Shown here piece after piece: positions 10,457 through 22,095 of a stretch of 64,000 bases of DNA. The position numbers and the translations under genes were made by a program. The stretch comes from Pyrus communis (lineage: Eukaryota > Streptophyta > Magnoliopsida > Rosales > Rosaceae): positions 13,299,375-13,363,374 of the forward strand of contig NC_084805.1 of NCBI RefSeq assembly GCF_963583255.1. The letters are read 5' to 3'. A model generated the notes under the pieces. The model was not told the origin of the DNA. It ran no database searches and saw only the letters and a program-made list of their open reading frames with translations. The number at the start of each line of letters is the position of its first letter. The first letter of the stretch is position 1.

Positions 10457-11290
10457 TAGGGGTGGGCATAAAAACTGCCAAACCATAAGAAAAAAAAATT
10501 GAAAAGAACCGTGTTGACCGGAAAAGTCAACTTTGAGTCAAAAATCGAACCGGACCGTTCAAACTGGTTTCGATTCCGATTTCGAATGAACAAGAACCAG
10601 CCGGAACCGAACCGAACCGTTTTATTAATAATAAATAAATAAATTATATATATACACACATGACACGGTATAATAGGTTGAAAAATTAGTTTCACCAAGT
10701 TAGTTTTGCTGGAGTTCCCCCTGAACAACAAACTTCAGGGAATAACCTGTTAAAGGAGGAGTTTGGGAGTTCTCTACCATTTCAAACAAATTGGCAGGTA
10801 TTTAATAGCTTATGTGGTTTTTTTTTATCTGTAGTTGGCATGCTCCTTAGCTTATATCATTTGGGCTTATTGATACAGATAATTGCTGAAATGAGGTGCA
10901 ATGCTTCTTCCATGTGTATGCCTTAGGTTTTTATGTTTTATTGGTATGTTCCTTACTTTTATACTTGAGATTTTTTACATATTTTGGTTTTGCTGCTTCT
11001 CTGTTCCCACTTAATCAGTTTTACTGTTATATTTGTTCTTTGGTATCTGTTTTCCAACTCAATTTCAATAATTGAGTAAGGTTACTATCAAATGTTATAT
11101 TGTCTCCATTTATGCTTAGTATTCGGAGTTGTAAACCTACAAAAATAGAACCGGAACCAGGGTAGACCCAACTGTACGGTTCTAGTAATAAATTTAAGAG
11201 GAACTGCACCGAACAGAACTGTTGATATTTTCCGATTCCGGTTCCGGTTTAGGGGTGAAACCGCACCGAACCGCACCGTGCCCACCCCTA
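10457..11290. mobile_element. Non-autonomous hAT element, 834 bp, 8-bp TSD
   Basis: Perfect terminal inverted repeats TAGGGGTGGGCA (10457-10468) and TGCCCACCCCTA (11279-11290) are flanked by the 8-bp duplication TACTAGAG (10449-10456 and 11291-11298). Subterminal regions are packed with GAACCG/CGGTTC words, typical binding-site clusters of this plant hAT group. The interior has no transposase. It lies just upstream of the F-box/LRR remnant as read on its own strand. Confidence 0.93.
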
Positions 11291-11298
11291 TACTAGAG

Positions 11299-11625
11299 AA
11301 CAAGGTAGCTGTAGTAAAAATGCTCATTCAAGATCGTTCTCCTAAGGGATAGAATATTTAAAAGTAATTCTTAATTAACTATTTAAAACAAAGTTTTGTA
11401 AAAGGTTAATTTTATGACCTAAATTAATAAAAGCGAATTTAAAATTAAAAACAATTAAAGGTTCAATAAATGTAAAATAAAATAATAGAACAGTTTTTGA
11501 AATGAAATTGTAAAAGCACTAGGGTTCCATCGTCATCTTAACAATTCTACTTAGTTCTTCCAATTCCTTACGACTTATACATGCATATTTTGAAGGTTAG
11601 ATTTTCTTAATGTATGATTTACTTG
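11299..11625. other. Intergenic, no gene seen
   Basis: AT-rich spacer between two members of the same hAT family. Nothing recognisable. Confidence 0.5.
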
Positions 11626-11815
11626 TAGGGGTGCGTACGGTGTAGTTCAGTGCAGTTTCACCCTCAAATCAGAACCGGAACTAGGAAATATCAATGGTCC
11701 GATTCAATGAGGTTCCATTTAAATTTATTACTAAAACTATAAGGTTCGGTACACACTAGTTCCAGTTTGGTTGATGCCGGTTTACGGTTCCAAATACTAA
11801 ATCATCTAAATACCA
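11626..11815. mobile_element. Single-end fragment of the TAGGGG hAT family
   Basis: This begins TAGGGGTGCGTACGGTGTAG and follows, with substitutions, the reverse complement of the right end of the 10457-11290 element (ACCGGAAC words, then AAATTTATTACTA). No opposite end was found before 12075, so it is a decayed one-ended copy. Confidence 0.65.
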
Positions 11816-12075
11816 AATCAAAATGGTATTTAAAGTTTACTTTTTTCGTTTTTTATTTTTTTATTTTTTTATTTTTTTTATTTGCATGCTTGCATTCGAA
11901 TATGAGTTCTAAAATGGTTATATAAAGCTACAAACAAAACATATTTTTTTCAATGCCAAAACAAAATGTAAATGTCCTTGACACCAAGCAAACGAAAAAA
12001 GAAACACAATTCAAATGTACATATACATTCATAATACAAATATACATCCACACATACAAATATATCCACTATGAA

Positions 12076-12286
12076 GAACCGGATCTTCTTTGTAAGGATC
12101 TCGGTGATCCGTGAATCGTGTCTGTTTATCATACTTTGAGTGGTCAAAAATTATTTTAATTTTTTTTATTTAAAATTGAACACAAACAACACCTAATTAA
12201 AACTGACCGCACAATGTACGATGAACGGACACAATTCACGGATCTCCAAGATCCTCACAAAAAGGAAATAGAGAGGATCCTGTTGG
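12076..12286. mobile_element. Mutator-type MITE, 9-bp TSD
   Basis: Long imperfect inverted repeats: GGATCTCGGTGATCCGTGAA on the left pairs with TTCACGGATCTCCAAGATCC on the right. The element is flanked by CACTATGAA on both sides (12067-12075 and 12287-12295). A 213-bp relative lies at 48455-48667 in the opposite orientation. A 9-bp duplication with long TIRs and no coding sequence points to a MULE-derived MITE. Confidence 0.85.
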
Positions 12287-12295
12287 CACTATGAA

Positions 12296-12880
12296 GTAAA
12301 AATGTTAGTACGACTAGAATAATTTAAGCCAATAAGGGGGCTTACCAAGAGATTAAAAATGGCCTAGGAAAAAGTAGGATGTAACTTAACACCTTTTCTC
12401 TCTGCTGTGAGATATTCCTCTCCGTTTGTGTGAGTTAACGCGTTTTCATTAATTCCCTCCTCTCTCTCCCACCTACTTCACTTCCCACACATCAAATCTG
12501 CCTCACTTTAATTGATTAATACTCCTTCCAAAAACCACCCACAAGATCGCTTGAATCCTGTTGGATTTATGGGGACCTATTGCATTTATTGGGAGCTAAG
12601 GCGAAGTGCAACCCTCACCCACCTGAAATGAAGGCTCACCAGAAGGAATATATACCTACTAGCAGCTATACATTTGTGGAGGTTTCTAGGGATCAAAAAA
12701 GGGATATATATATATATACCCAAATACATCGTGCACATGCTGTATCTGGAAACTTGGCGGTTTTTTTTTTTTGGATTTGAGTGATATACGAGTTCAAATG
12801 CTTTAGCCATCTGGAGAAATGAAAGGGGATGAGGAATTTGGAAGTGCCAGTGGGACCATTCTTTACATCTCAAGCAAACC
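12296..12880. other. Spacer upstream of the L1 remnant
   Basis: A CT-rich stretch at 12395-12480 and a short (TA)n at 12705-12718. It could include the L1 5' untranslated region, but no boundary is visible. Confidence 0.35.
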
Positions 12881-14985
12881 AGAGATTTATGTAATGGCCT
12901 AGGTGGAGGTCGAAGATCTGGTGGTCCAACTAGAAGAATCTTTGGAACTGTCCAACATGGAGTAAGGTGTTAAACTAGTACGGCAGGCTCTGAATTTAAA
13001 ACACCTAAAAAAGTGGGGAATAAGGAACATTTCGAAGAGGGGGCTGGAAGAAGTATAAGGAGATCAACATCAACTGGGTCCAAGATAACAAGTTCATCAT
13101 CATTGTGAAGGGTGAAGGTATGGCTGACCGGATTGTAGATCAAGTCCCATGGGCGGTTATAAACAAGTAATTTTTGGTCAAGAGGTGGTCGTCGGATCTT
13201 TCACTAGAGGAAATAAAGCTACACCTTGTTTCATTTTGGCTTCAAATGAGAGGTATCCCTCTGAACCTAAACATGGAGACGAGTTCTAGAAGGCTAGCTA
13301 CGGAGGTAGGAGAGTTTTTGGAGGTGGAAAGTCAGGTGCACGCTAGAGGGTTCCTTAGAGCAAAATGGTGTGTTCCATGTCAATATTGGTGGGCCTGGAT
13401 CCTATGGGCCAAGCTTTATTGATGTTAACCCAGCTTAAGGCCACCTAGAGTTTCTTGGGCCACTTCCCAGGGCTCATGGCAGTGGAGTAATTATCCAGGA
13501 AATTGAGGAAAATATTAGCCTGAGCTGACCTGGGAGAACCTTGCGGCCTAACCGTGATAGACGAGATGCCCATGGGTTAAAGGGGCCGGGCCATAGACTT
13601 TTAAGCCTTACAATCACAACGGTCAACCCATGGCAGAGACTCCACCTCAAGCCAACCATAAATGAACCCCTTTGAAGACCTAGGTTTAAAGAAGAGATTT
13701 GGGGACAAGGAGGCTTCTGGCTCTTAATCACCATCTAAGAAAGTAAAGAAGGGGGAGAGTAGTTCCCGAAATAGAGGAGGGAAAAAAGAAGGTTTACTGA
13801 GATGTTGTTGAAATAACTCTGGTTTGTGAGGAAAAGGCTAATTTGGCTGAGGAAGATCTCCATGAAGTCCCAGTAACTGAAGAGGAAAATATTTGGGATT
13901 ACCTTGAGATTATCTCAAAAGTGGAAACTAAGGCGTTGATGGTGCGAATAGCGGGGGAGAAGTCCCAGGTGGTGGTGGTTGGCCTGAAATAGCCGCAAAA
14001 TCGCCATTAGCTACCTCCTTTGGAACTGTCGAGGTCTAGGGCCGTACACGATGGTTCAAGGTTTCCATGGGCTCTTTAGGAAGTAAAAAACCTCTGTGGT
14101 TTTTTTATTAGAATAAAAAATGAAAAACCACAAATTAATTGGTGTTAGAAGAAGAATGAGGTTTAATCTTGGATGTGAGGTCCCTTCTATTGGGGCAACA
14201 GGTGGTTTATGTTTAAGGTGGAATAATCCAATAGAAGTCCAAGTATTGTTCTCTTCAAAATATATTATTCATATAAGAATTAGGGATGGGTGCAATAACT
14301 CATGGAGCCATGCCACTTGGGTTTATGGCAACCTCTACAGAGCGAAGAAACGAGGGTTCTGGGATTGTCTTTCGCATGTATTGGGGCCTTCGAATAACCC
14401 ATGGTTCTGCAGGAAAGGAGGATCTTTAATGATTTGTCATGGGATCACAAGAAGTTTGGAGGACGTGAAATTCCTCATTCTCACCCTCGATATCTTCAGG
14501 AGTTCACGTCGTGAATGAAGCTCTTTGATCTCATATTCAGCTGATGGAAGTTTACCTGGCGTGGGACAAGAAATAATAACCTTGTTCAGGAACGCTAAGA
14601 TAGGGGACTTGTGAATGAGAGTTGGCAAGAGAGGTGGCCAAACACCACTGTGATTCTTGAAACAGTTTGGGTATCTGATCATTGCTCGATAGTTATCACT
14701 TTTAATCTAGAACCTCTGTGAGGAAAAAAGATCTGTCGATTTGAATCTTTTTGGCTGGAGGAGGAAGGTTGTCATGAGATAATTGAAAAATTTTGGCGAA
14801 TCCACTGCGGGGCTGGTGCCCTTAGGAATTGGCAGAGGAAACTTGATGTGTGCATAGTAGACTGTTGAACTGGAGTAGAAGGAAATTCAAAGAAGGCATG
14901 ATGGAGATTGATGATCTTAGCGCAAAACTAGGCTACCTGCACGAGCATTGGGAAGAGCATTGTGATTAAATTACTAAAACAAATT
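12880..14985 (+). mobile_element. Decayed L1-type LINE: ORF1 and endonuclease part of ORF2
   Basis: Frames around 13080-13340 recall the DUF4283-type gag-like ORF1 of plant L1 elements (RGIPLNLN, RRLATEVGEFLEVE, ARGFLRAK). From about 14010 the text reads like the start of ORF2: a broken WNCRGLG, then MKNHKLIGVRRRM, GGLCLRWNN and ATWVYGNLYRAKKRGFW, as in the APE endonuclease. Further blocks to about 14940 continue the family pattern (SDHCS, FRFE-like, KRKFKEGMMEIDDL-like). Stops and frameshifts are frequent. Reverse transcriptase is absent: the sequence stops where the SKIP22-bearing duplicated segment begins. Confidence 0.8.
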
Positions 14986-15660
14986 TAGATTGAACGTTGC
15001 ATTGTCTTCCATCGTGAGCTATCTGCAAACAAGGGTTGATGGATAATTCTTCTATGAATTTCAGTGAGCGTTTAAAATTGAAGAGCGTGAAGGGGAGTAA
15101 GGGATAGAAGGGGGATAGAACAATGGAGAAGATGAGATGGTAAGGATGATCATTCCATAAAATTAGGCTCAACGTTGCATCGTCTTCCATCATTAACCAT
15201 ATCTCCTTTGTTGTTTTTCCCTTTTTTCCTTTCTTTCTGCCTATCTTTGTCACCTATTCCTCAGTCAGAAGATCATTCCATAAAATTGGACAGAAAGACC
15301 ATTTCTCTCCTCTTTCCTTTGGTTTTTTCCCTTACTTCCTCTCCTCATTCCTCTCTCTTTTACTTACTCGTTTGTCGATGCAAGCTAGATTTCAGGGCAA
15401 TGGATCGATAAATTTGGAAATTCACGTAAGTGCGGCTATGTAGCTGGCTAATTTGGATGGTTTGTTAGACCCTCTGAGTCATACAATGGTGCAAGTGCTT
15501 TACTCCGATAGGGTGCATGTGCAGATGGAGAAGCTGGGTGCTGAAGTGGGAGTCGGCAAAAAAGAGAAACATATTGTGGGGCTAAGTGATAAAGACTTTT
15601 AAAGGTACTTTGGGTAGAAAAGAATGATTCTAGATTAAGGCTTTCACCCATAGTGGGATT

Positions 15661-16027
15661 AGTCTTTTTAGCCAAAATGGTCCTTGAGGTTTGCATAACT
15701 CCTCACTTTGGTCCCTGAGATTTGAAATTAATAAAAACGGTCCCTAAGATTGTTCACCATCAATCATTGTAGTCATTTCGTGAAAAATTATGTTAACTAA
15801 GGATCAAAATGACAAAAATACCCTCAATTTAAAACAATAGGCCAAAATGATTTGACAATAATATGAGGGTACTTTTGTCATTTTATTCTTATTTAATTAA
15901 GATTTTTCATGGAATGACCAAAATGATTGATGATGGACAATCTCAATGACCACTTCTATTCATTTCAAATCTTAGGGACCAAAATAAGGAGTTATGCAAA
16001 TCTCAAGGACTATTTTGGCTAAAAAAC
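15661..16027. mobile_element. MITE with about 65-bp TIRs, filled site of copy A
   Basis: The left end (TTTTTAGCCAAAATGGTCC) and right end (GGACTATTTTGGCTAAAAAA) are inverted copies extending over about 65 bp. Flanks are AGTGGGATT (15652-15660) and TGTGGGATT (16028-16036), a 9-bp duplication with one mismatch. Copy B has CATAGTGGGATTATCACC uninterrupted at about 22431-22448, the empty site. The length of TIR and TSD suggests a Mutator-type MITE. Relics of the same family lie at 28890-29110. Confidence 0.88.
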
Positions 16028-16620
16028 TGTGGGATTATCACCTCCATCTCAGTAATCCAATTCCTCCAAATTCTGTGAATATGAATTTTTTACTAGATCT
16101 CACCACATTTTTATTGCCAAAATGATGAGTAAACACTAGAATCCTTTTAAATGCAAAGTGCTTCCCTTTCATTTCATCCCAACCCCAACTAGTAAACACG
16201 CCATTAGAAGCGCGAAAATATTATATATGGTATGTATTTTATTTATTAACTTGTGAACATGGTGGATTTCATTCTATTTTTACCAAGTCATGCACCAATC
16301 AACAATTTACAATCGTTAAATTCAATATCATATTAAGTATACCACATCACACCATCAAATTGTTTACAGGCATCTTATGTCAAGTGGATCCTACCACATC
16401 AGGCACACCTATCAATCATTCACAATCGTCATATATCCTTATCACACACTAGCCAACTATTCACAGTTGTCATGAATGTCATAAATACTACCAACCCACA
16501 CATGAACTCTTGAGACTATTATATATGGTTTGAAGAGTTAAGTAAAATCGCTCAATATTTCTTCTAATTGTTACATTTCTTTCTCAAAATTTTTCCTTTT
16601 TATATCCCAAAAGAAAAACT

Positions 16621-17376
16621 ATGGTAATCCATGATGGATCTAGTGGGCTTGTGGGGAACAACAAGAAGTACTCGATACTCTTTTTCTTGATGAAGGTATT
16701 GAGGGAGGTGTTGTTAGAAGACCGTAGCTTTGACAAGTTGTTGGTGATTGTAGTGCATGCAGTGTTTCTAGAGTTCGGTTTCGTCCAATTCGATTCATTT
16801 TCGGGTGCCCAAGTCGATAGCTTTCATCTCTCAGACAAGTGGCCAACGACATCTTTCACGCTGTCGTTTACCTACACTATGCCCGAAATTCTGAAAAATC
16901 GAAATAATTGTGTCTATGTTTTCGGGTCCTTAATTGGAATAGACGGCGTCCTAATAAGATTTCAGAAGGTGTACAACTCTGTCTACGTTTTCGGGTCTTT
17001 AATTGGAAGCGGGTCGGGTTCTTACTGGGTACAATTGAACCTCGAGAGGTTTGGGCCCATGATCCGAATGCTGAACGACACAAAAGGACATGTCGCTAAA
17101 GAAGAAGTTTTGGAACTGTGGAAAATTGTGAAGGACGAGATTGTGCTGCCATTGGCAATTGATCTTTGTGCAAATGCTGGTTTGCCAGCTCCGCCGAGCT
17201 TCATGCAGCTTCCGTCGGAGATTCAAATGAAGATTTTGAGGTTGTTACCCGGTGTGGATATTGCCATGGTAGGTTGTGTGTGTAAGGAATTAAGGGAACT
17301 TGCTAACGATGACGAACTGTGGAAGCAGAAGGTTTTTGACGAGTTTATTGTTGAGTTTCTTCTTGCTCAAACCTAA
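16621..17376 (+). CDS. Truncated SKIP22/FBXO7-like F-box protein, copy A
   Basis: An uninterrupted 251-aa frame. Residues 13-65 match the FP-domain region of the full-length protein at 45719 (ILFFLMKVLREVLLEDRS, VHAVFLEFGFVQFD). Residues about 205-240 form the F-box (LPSEIQMKILRLLPGVDIAMV). Compared with the 493-aa parent it lacks the N-terminal ubiquitin-like domain and the last 115 or so residues, ending just after the F-box. The word VYVFGSLIG occurs twice in the middle, a short internal duplication. By family knowledge it could bind SKP1 through the F-box, but substrate recruitment is unknown. It may be expressed or be a pseudogene not yet broken. The start is the first ATG, at the point where homology begins. 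Confidence 0.6.
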   Translation: MVIHDGSSGLVGNNKKYSILFFLMKVLREVLLEDRSFDKLLVIVVHAVFLEFGFVQFDSFSGAQVDSFHLSDKWPTTSFTLSFTYTMPEILKNRNNCVYVFGSLIGIDGVLIRFQKVYNSVYVFGSLIGSGSGSYWVQLNLERFGPMIRMLNDTKGHVAKEEVLELWKIVKDEIVLPLAIDLCANAGLPAPPSFMQLPSEIQMKILRLLPGVDIAMVGCVCKELRELANDDELWKQKVFDEFIVEFLLAQT

Positions 17377-17612
17377 AGCATTATCAATTTTGGATAATGG
17401 TGAAATGTTTTTCAAATAAATTGTGAGAAATTATATGAAAATTTTGAATAAAATGAATAAATTCGTATCAAAACTTTGCTAAGTTCTATGAATTCTGCTA
17501 AATCAAACACCAATTACAATTGTGGATTGTCCAATAGATTATTGTGACACATTACATAGGCTGTACCACGTCAAACACTAATTAACCAAGAAAAAAAAAA
17601 ATTTAGCCCAGC

Positions 17613-17729
17613 AATTGCGGATGAAGGGGGTTCCGAGCCCACCCTGACTATAAAAAAAATAAATAATAATAAATATTAGTGCACTACTCATTGTTCTTCT
17701 CTTATTGCTAGTAAAAGAAGGAAATAGAT
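17613..17729. other. Short spacer after duplication copy A
   Basis: AT-rich spacer; nothing recognised. Confidence 0.4.
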
Positions 17730-17910
17730 GCTATCCAGATCCTCTTCTCCCTAATCCACCTAGTTCGAGATTCGAGTTATTGAAATTTAATCCAATGATT
17801 ACAAACAAAAGGTATTTTTAAAAGTGATAATAATTGTAACCATTAGATCAAATATTAACGGTTCAAATCCTGAACTAGGTGGATTTGGTGGAAGAGAATC
17901 TCTTTCCGTA
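17730..17910. repeat. MITE-like inverted repeat
   Basis: CCACCTAGTTCGAGATTCGA on the left pairs with AATCCTGAACTAGGTGG on the right. The inner text (TTGTAACCATTAGATCAAAT) is shared with the repeat at 2640-2830. No convincing TSD. Confidence 0.55.
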
Positions 17911-19214
17911 AAAGAAAATGGGGCACATCCCAAAGAAAAGTCAAAGAGTAAATTATATTTTACTTTATCAAGTTTTAGATGCATTGCAACCTCTTACATT
18001 TGAAAAATATTTATTATTATTTTATTTTAATTTTATAAGTCCGTTAAATTTTTCGTCAGTTTATATGCTTACGTGATCATTGCGGGGCAACTAGACAGAG
18101 AGAAATTTGGATGATGAGGGGGACGATGAAATTCAACTGAAGAGCCTTAACTACCCTCTCAGATGAAATTCAACTGAAAAGCCATAAGTACCGTTTCTCT
18201 TTGCATGGATTCTGTGAGTAATTCAAATTGGATTTTACAAATTTGTTGGCCAATGCAGCACTTTCTTTCTCTTAGACCTCGGCGCTGGTCGGCGAGGTTG
18301 TTGACATTGAAATTTCTTTCACCAACACATTGAAGTTTCAACTGGCATACTTGGTATGCATCATCTGTCTCACAAATCGTATACATGGATGTGACTCATT
18401 AAAAATGGACGAGTCATGAAGGACACGTCAAGGTGGAAATGAATTATTTGATTTTAATTTAATTAAATCAAATATTAATTGATGGAGTCAAATCACGAAC
18501 TAGCCCATAAATCGATTCATGGTTCTCTTCTCAATTAATCAAGCACACAATCAAGGTCAAATCCATCTGTAGGCAAAGCTAGAAGAGTCTATAAATACAA
18601 CGCTCCAAGACAAAGAAAAGGGTCGAGAAAATCATGCACGCCCAAACACTGAAGCTTTGAAACAATGAAGCTCTCAAGCACTCAAACCCCTAAACACACT
18701 CAAACACTCAAGAAGACTCGGAAAATACCCTCCAAACCCGTGAAGAACCACCAAGCACCCATACACGTGCCGGTTCCTCCATTTTCAAAAGCCAAAACCT
18801 TGCGGCATCCATTCATCTAAGATTAAGTCATCGTGACCCTTGGATCAACAACACGACACCTTACATTTCGGAGATCGAATCAGATGATCAAGTTTGTAAA
18901 GAGATTGTAACCCTAAACTTACTAGTATAATACAATTTTTTTTTGTATACGTGTTCTTGATTCATTTACTATAGGATTTTCGTGTTTACAGAGGTTTCAT
19001 GTGAAAGAGACGTTGGAGAGGACTTCGCACAAAGCTGACCTTGAGGGTGTGCAAGTGGTGTCACCCTATAAGGCCCCAATTTGAAAGTAATGTATGATTT
19101 TATTTTACCTATATATATAGTATATTAGCAGCGCAATGTTCAATCTTCCTCGCCTCCCTATGTCATCATCATATCTCTTTGGACCTAGTCTATCTCTTAA
19201 GAAATTTTTTATTG
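17911..19214. mobile_element. Intergenic DNA including a possible LTR remnant
   Basis: From about 18389 (TGTGACTCATT) to 18989 (CGTGTTTACA) the sequence looks like an LTR: TG start, CA end, a TATAAATAC box near 18592 and TTGTAACCCTAAAC before a T-rich tract. No 5-bp TSD was found at these edges, so the boundaries are tentative. The rest is spacer. Confidence 0.3.
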
Positions 19215-19372
19215 TGACAGGAATACGAGTGCTACATCACGTGTTTTTATGTAAGTGGTGGAAAATTTTATTTTTTAAGTTATTAACTTTTTAACACACA
19301 TATCCCACCATTTGTACAGTGACACGTGGTGTACCACTTTGTGTGCCAATCACATGAAAAATCTATCCTATC
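19215..19372. repeat. Small MITE with ACACGTGGTGTACCAC-type arms
   Basis: The left part (CATCACGTGTTTTTAT, GTGGTGG) pairs with the right part (CCACCATTTGTACAG, GACACGTGGTG). Similar units occur at 23972-24147 (other orientation) and 52495-52622, so this is a small dispersed family. Confidence 0.6.
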
Positions 19373-19646
19373 TCTAGGTGGGTCGTCACAAGCGGCGTTC
19401 TAGGTTGATCATTACAAGCAATGCCGTGTGCGAGTCCTGAGCAGTTGAGCGTGGGTCGTGATCGGCGATTTTCTGGTGCGATTCAGATCAGAGGGTACAA
19501 ATGTTGACTTCTGGTTCAATTTGCAGCAGCAGGTGTAGATCAAATTTGGGTTTGCATCATTTCCCATCGTGAGCTATCTAGAAACAAGGGCTAATGGAGA
19601 ATTCTTTGTGAATTGCAGTGAGCATCTTAAATTGAAAAGCGTGGAG

Positions 19647-21008
19647 TGTTGTATTCCTTCCAAGTGCAACTATAAGGATAGTATAATGGCACAAGTAAGG
19701 GTGTCGAACCACAGGGACTAATTAGAACTCTACAAATTACTAGTTTTATGTGAACCCTAACTAAGCAATGAAAATGAAAACTGAATTAAAATTTTTGTTT
19801 TGAAAGCTAAAGTAACTTAAAATTCAATACAAGATAAAGATGAATGATAAATTGATTTAGAAACGATGGGAATGGAACTAGGGATACCAATTTCACCATT
19901 ACAAGTCAATTCTATGAAAATTAAGTCAAAACGCATTCAACTCTCCAATTTGTAACTAGGATTTATTTTACTTATTTATGGTCATCCATTTGATGTGTGG
20001 TTGTGATCAATTACTCCTAATCTGCAACCTAGTTGTGATGTTCAACTTAGATTAGCAAGTAAGTATCCATTAAGAACAAGAAAACTTCAAAGAACCAAAG
20101 AAATCACATGGCAAGATGTGTGCATAGCAATTTCTTCATTCATTCACATGTCTACCAAGATTAAGCATGATGTGCACTATAACCTTGATCAAATAATTCA
20201 TAAGCATCCCTAATGGTGATCAAACATTAAGATTAACAAACAAATTAAACTCTAAAATCAATGAATGAAATAAGAACACAGATTGTTAATTTGAATACTT
20301 TAACTTAATAACAAAGAGTAGTTTTGCAAGGGTACATCGAAATCCCCAGCTATGAACTTAATTACACAACATGATTACAGAATATATAAATATCAAGAAC
20401 AACATGAGTGAAATTAAAGTTCATAGAAGAAACCCCCTTGAAGCAATTCTAATGTGGAAATCCTTCAAGAACTACGTGGCTGCGTGGTTTCCTCGGTGGT
20501 AGCGGATGGTAAAAGGAAATAGGGTTTTGTTTCTGAAACAAGGCCAAAGAAAGATAATAAAGAGAGATCTAGGCGATCCCCAAGGGGGCTTATGTAAAAG
20601 TGATCTGAAACCCTAGTATTTATATGCTAAATGGGGCAACAAGATATTCCAAAGTAATCCCAGTAACTTAGGCTTTATTTTGCACGGTTTTGCCTTATTT
20701 GGCACCTTCAAATCAAGTTGGATATCCCAATTCCTTTCCCATTCTGTTCCTGGTCTTCTAACAAGCCAGATTCGTCTTGGATTCTTTATTTGGGCTTCAA
20801 AATAGGCCACTAAACTTCTTTCCATGTTTGAATAAGGGTCAACCCCAAAAATGACATGTTTTCACTTCTTTTGCCTTCAAATTGATCCTAAAGTACATGT
20901 AACTGCACACTAACACAAAATAAGGTAAAATGTAACCAGTTTAACTCAAAAATATCATAAAGAGGCTCGAAATGGATGGTATAAATGCATGAAATATATG
21001 AGTTATCA
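19647..21008. mobile_element. Solo-LTR-like non-coding insertion, 1.36 kb
   Basis: Alignment to copy A places the insertion here. It starts TGTTGTATTCC, ends GAGTTATCA (TG...CA) and is flanked by TGGAG and TGGTG, a 5-bp duplication with one mismatch. There are no terminal inverted repeats and no coding frames. The minus strand starts TGATAACTCATATATTTCATG, resembling the edge of the 38205-40018 insertion (TGATAGGAGCATATTTATG). A solo LTR or a non-autonomous LTR derivative is the best reading. Confidence 0.55.
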
Positions 21009-21221
21009 TGGTGGGGAGTTAGAGAGATGAGAGGGAGAGAAGAATGGAGAAGATGAGATGGCTCAATACTGCATCGTCTTCCACTGTCAACCATATCTCC
21101 TTTGTTTTTTTTCCCTTTTTTCCTCTCTTCCTACCTCTCCTTGTTACCTATTCCTCCGTCAAAAGATCATTCCATAAAATTGGACAGAAATATCATTCTT
21201 ATTCTCCTTCCTTTGTTTTTT

Positions 21222-22095
21222 TTATTTTTTTGGGTCAAATGGTAAAATTCATTACCAAAGAAAACAAGTATAATAGAGGCCCACATAGAGGTTGATTACA
21301 ACAAAAGAAAAGGCCACAAACACAAAAGACAAAGCCATAAAGAAAACCTTGGAGCCCAACCCACAAAAAACAACAATACATGAGAACCTTAAAAAACTAC
21401 TATTCCTGCAGCAGCAACCACCGTCACCATCACCAGAAACTGCAAAACGAACTTCACAATCTGATTCCTCCCATGAGCACCTTGGATCACGCCATCAAGA
21501 ACTTCATAAGTGGTGAAGAACAAAGTCACCACATCCTCCAAGGACCATTTCAAGTACCGCCACCACAAAACCAAAGAAGCACGCAGGAAAATAGAACCCA
21601 CGAGCAACAATGCCAATAAAGGTGAACATTGGGAAGGACCAACAAGGGCCAACAACGGTGGTGGTGCAAACACACGAGCCAAAGCTCTACACACCCTCTC
21701 GTAGATCCATGACAAATCACGGAAAAGAAAGACGGTACCCGAACAAAATTAAAGATGGGTGGGATGATGGAGATGTTGAAGGGGAATGGGTTGGGGAGGA
21801 TGGAGGAAAATAAGGATTATGAATTAGAGCTCAAAATGGTAAAATTAAAAGCCAAAAGAGAAAAATGAGGAGAAGATCGTGAAAAGCAGTGACAGGAAAA
21901 ATTGCAAGCTATAAGAAAGGCAAAGAAAGGAAGAAGAGACAGGAGAAATGAGACTGCCACCGACCCTAGCAACAGCTAGGGATAGCGGTGACGCAGAATG
22001 ATGGAACCGAGGGCTACTCACACGAGGCAATGAGAAATACTCCCACAAGGAGAAGAGATCTCTCACAGGAGGAGAGAAAGATCTCTTACTTCCTT
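21222..22095 (-). mobile_element. L1-like retroposon, non-coding, 16-bp TSD
   Basis: The 16-mer CCTTCCTTTGTTTTTT occurs at 21206-21221 and 22096-22111 on both sides, while copy A has it once. This marks a retroposon-type duplication of variable length. The T-rich left edge followed by GGGTCAAATGGTAAAATTC is an A-tail and 3' end read from the minus strand. Similar 3' ends occur at 31449-31630 and 32130-32225. Frames inside (such as 108 codons on the minus strand) match nothing I recognise. Confidence 0.7.

Larger units (their letters stand above)
14985..17612 (+). repeat. Segmental duplication copy A, carries SKIP22-like gene A
   Basis: Collinear with 19545-23968. Shared landmarks include ATCGTGAGCTATCTG near 15013, ATTCCATAAAATTGGACAG near 15275, CCATAGTGGGATT near 15648, the whole truncated F-box gene, and the 3' flank to the A-run near 17600. 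Copy A contains a 367-bp MITE absent from copy B; copy B contains two larger insertions absent here. Confidence 0.85.

Noticed and set aside
10438..10731. 97-codon minus-strand frame with Arg/Asn repeats
   Set aside because: It comes from the GAACCG subterminal repeats of a hAT element with a perfect TSD.
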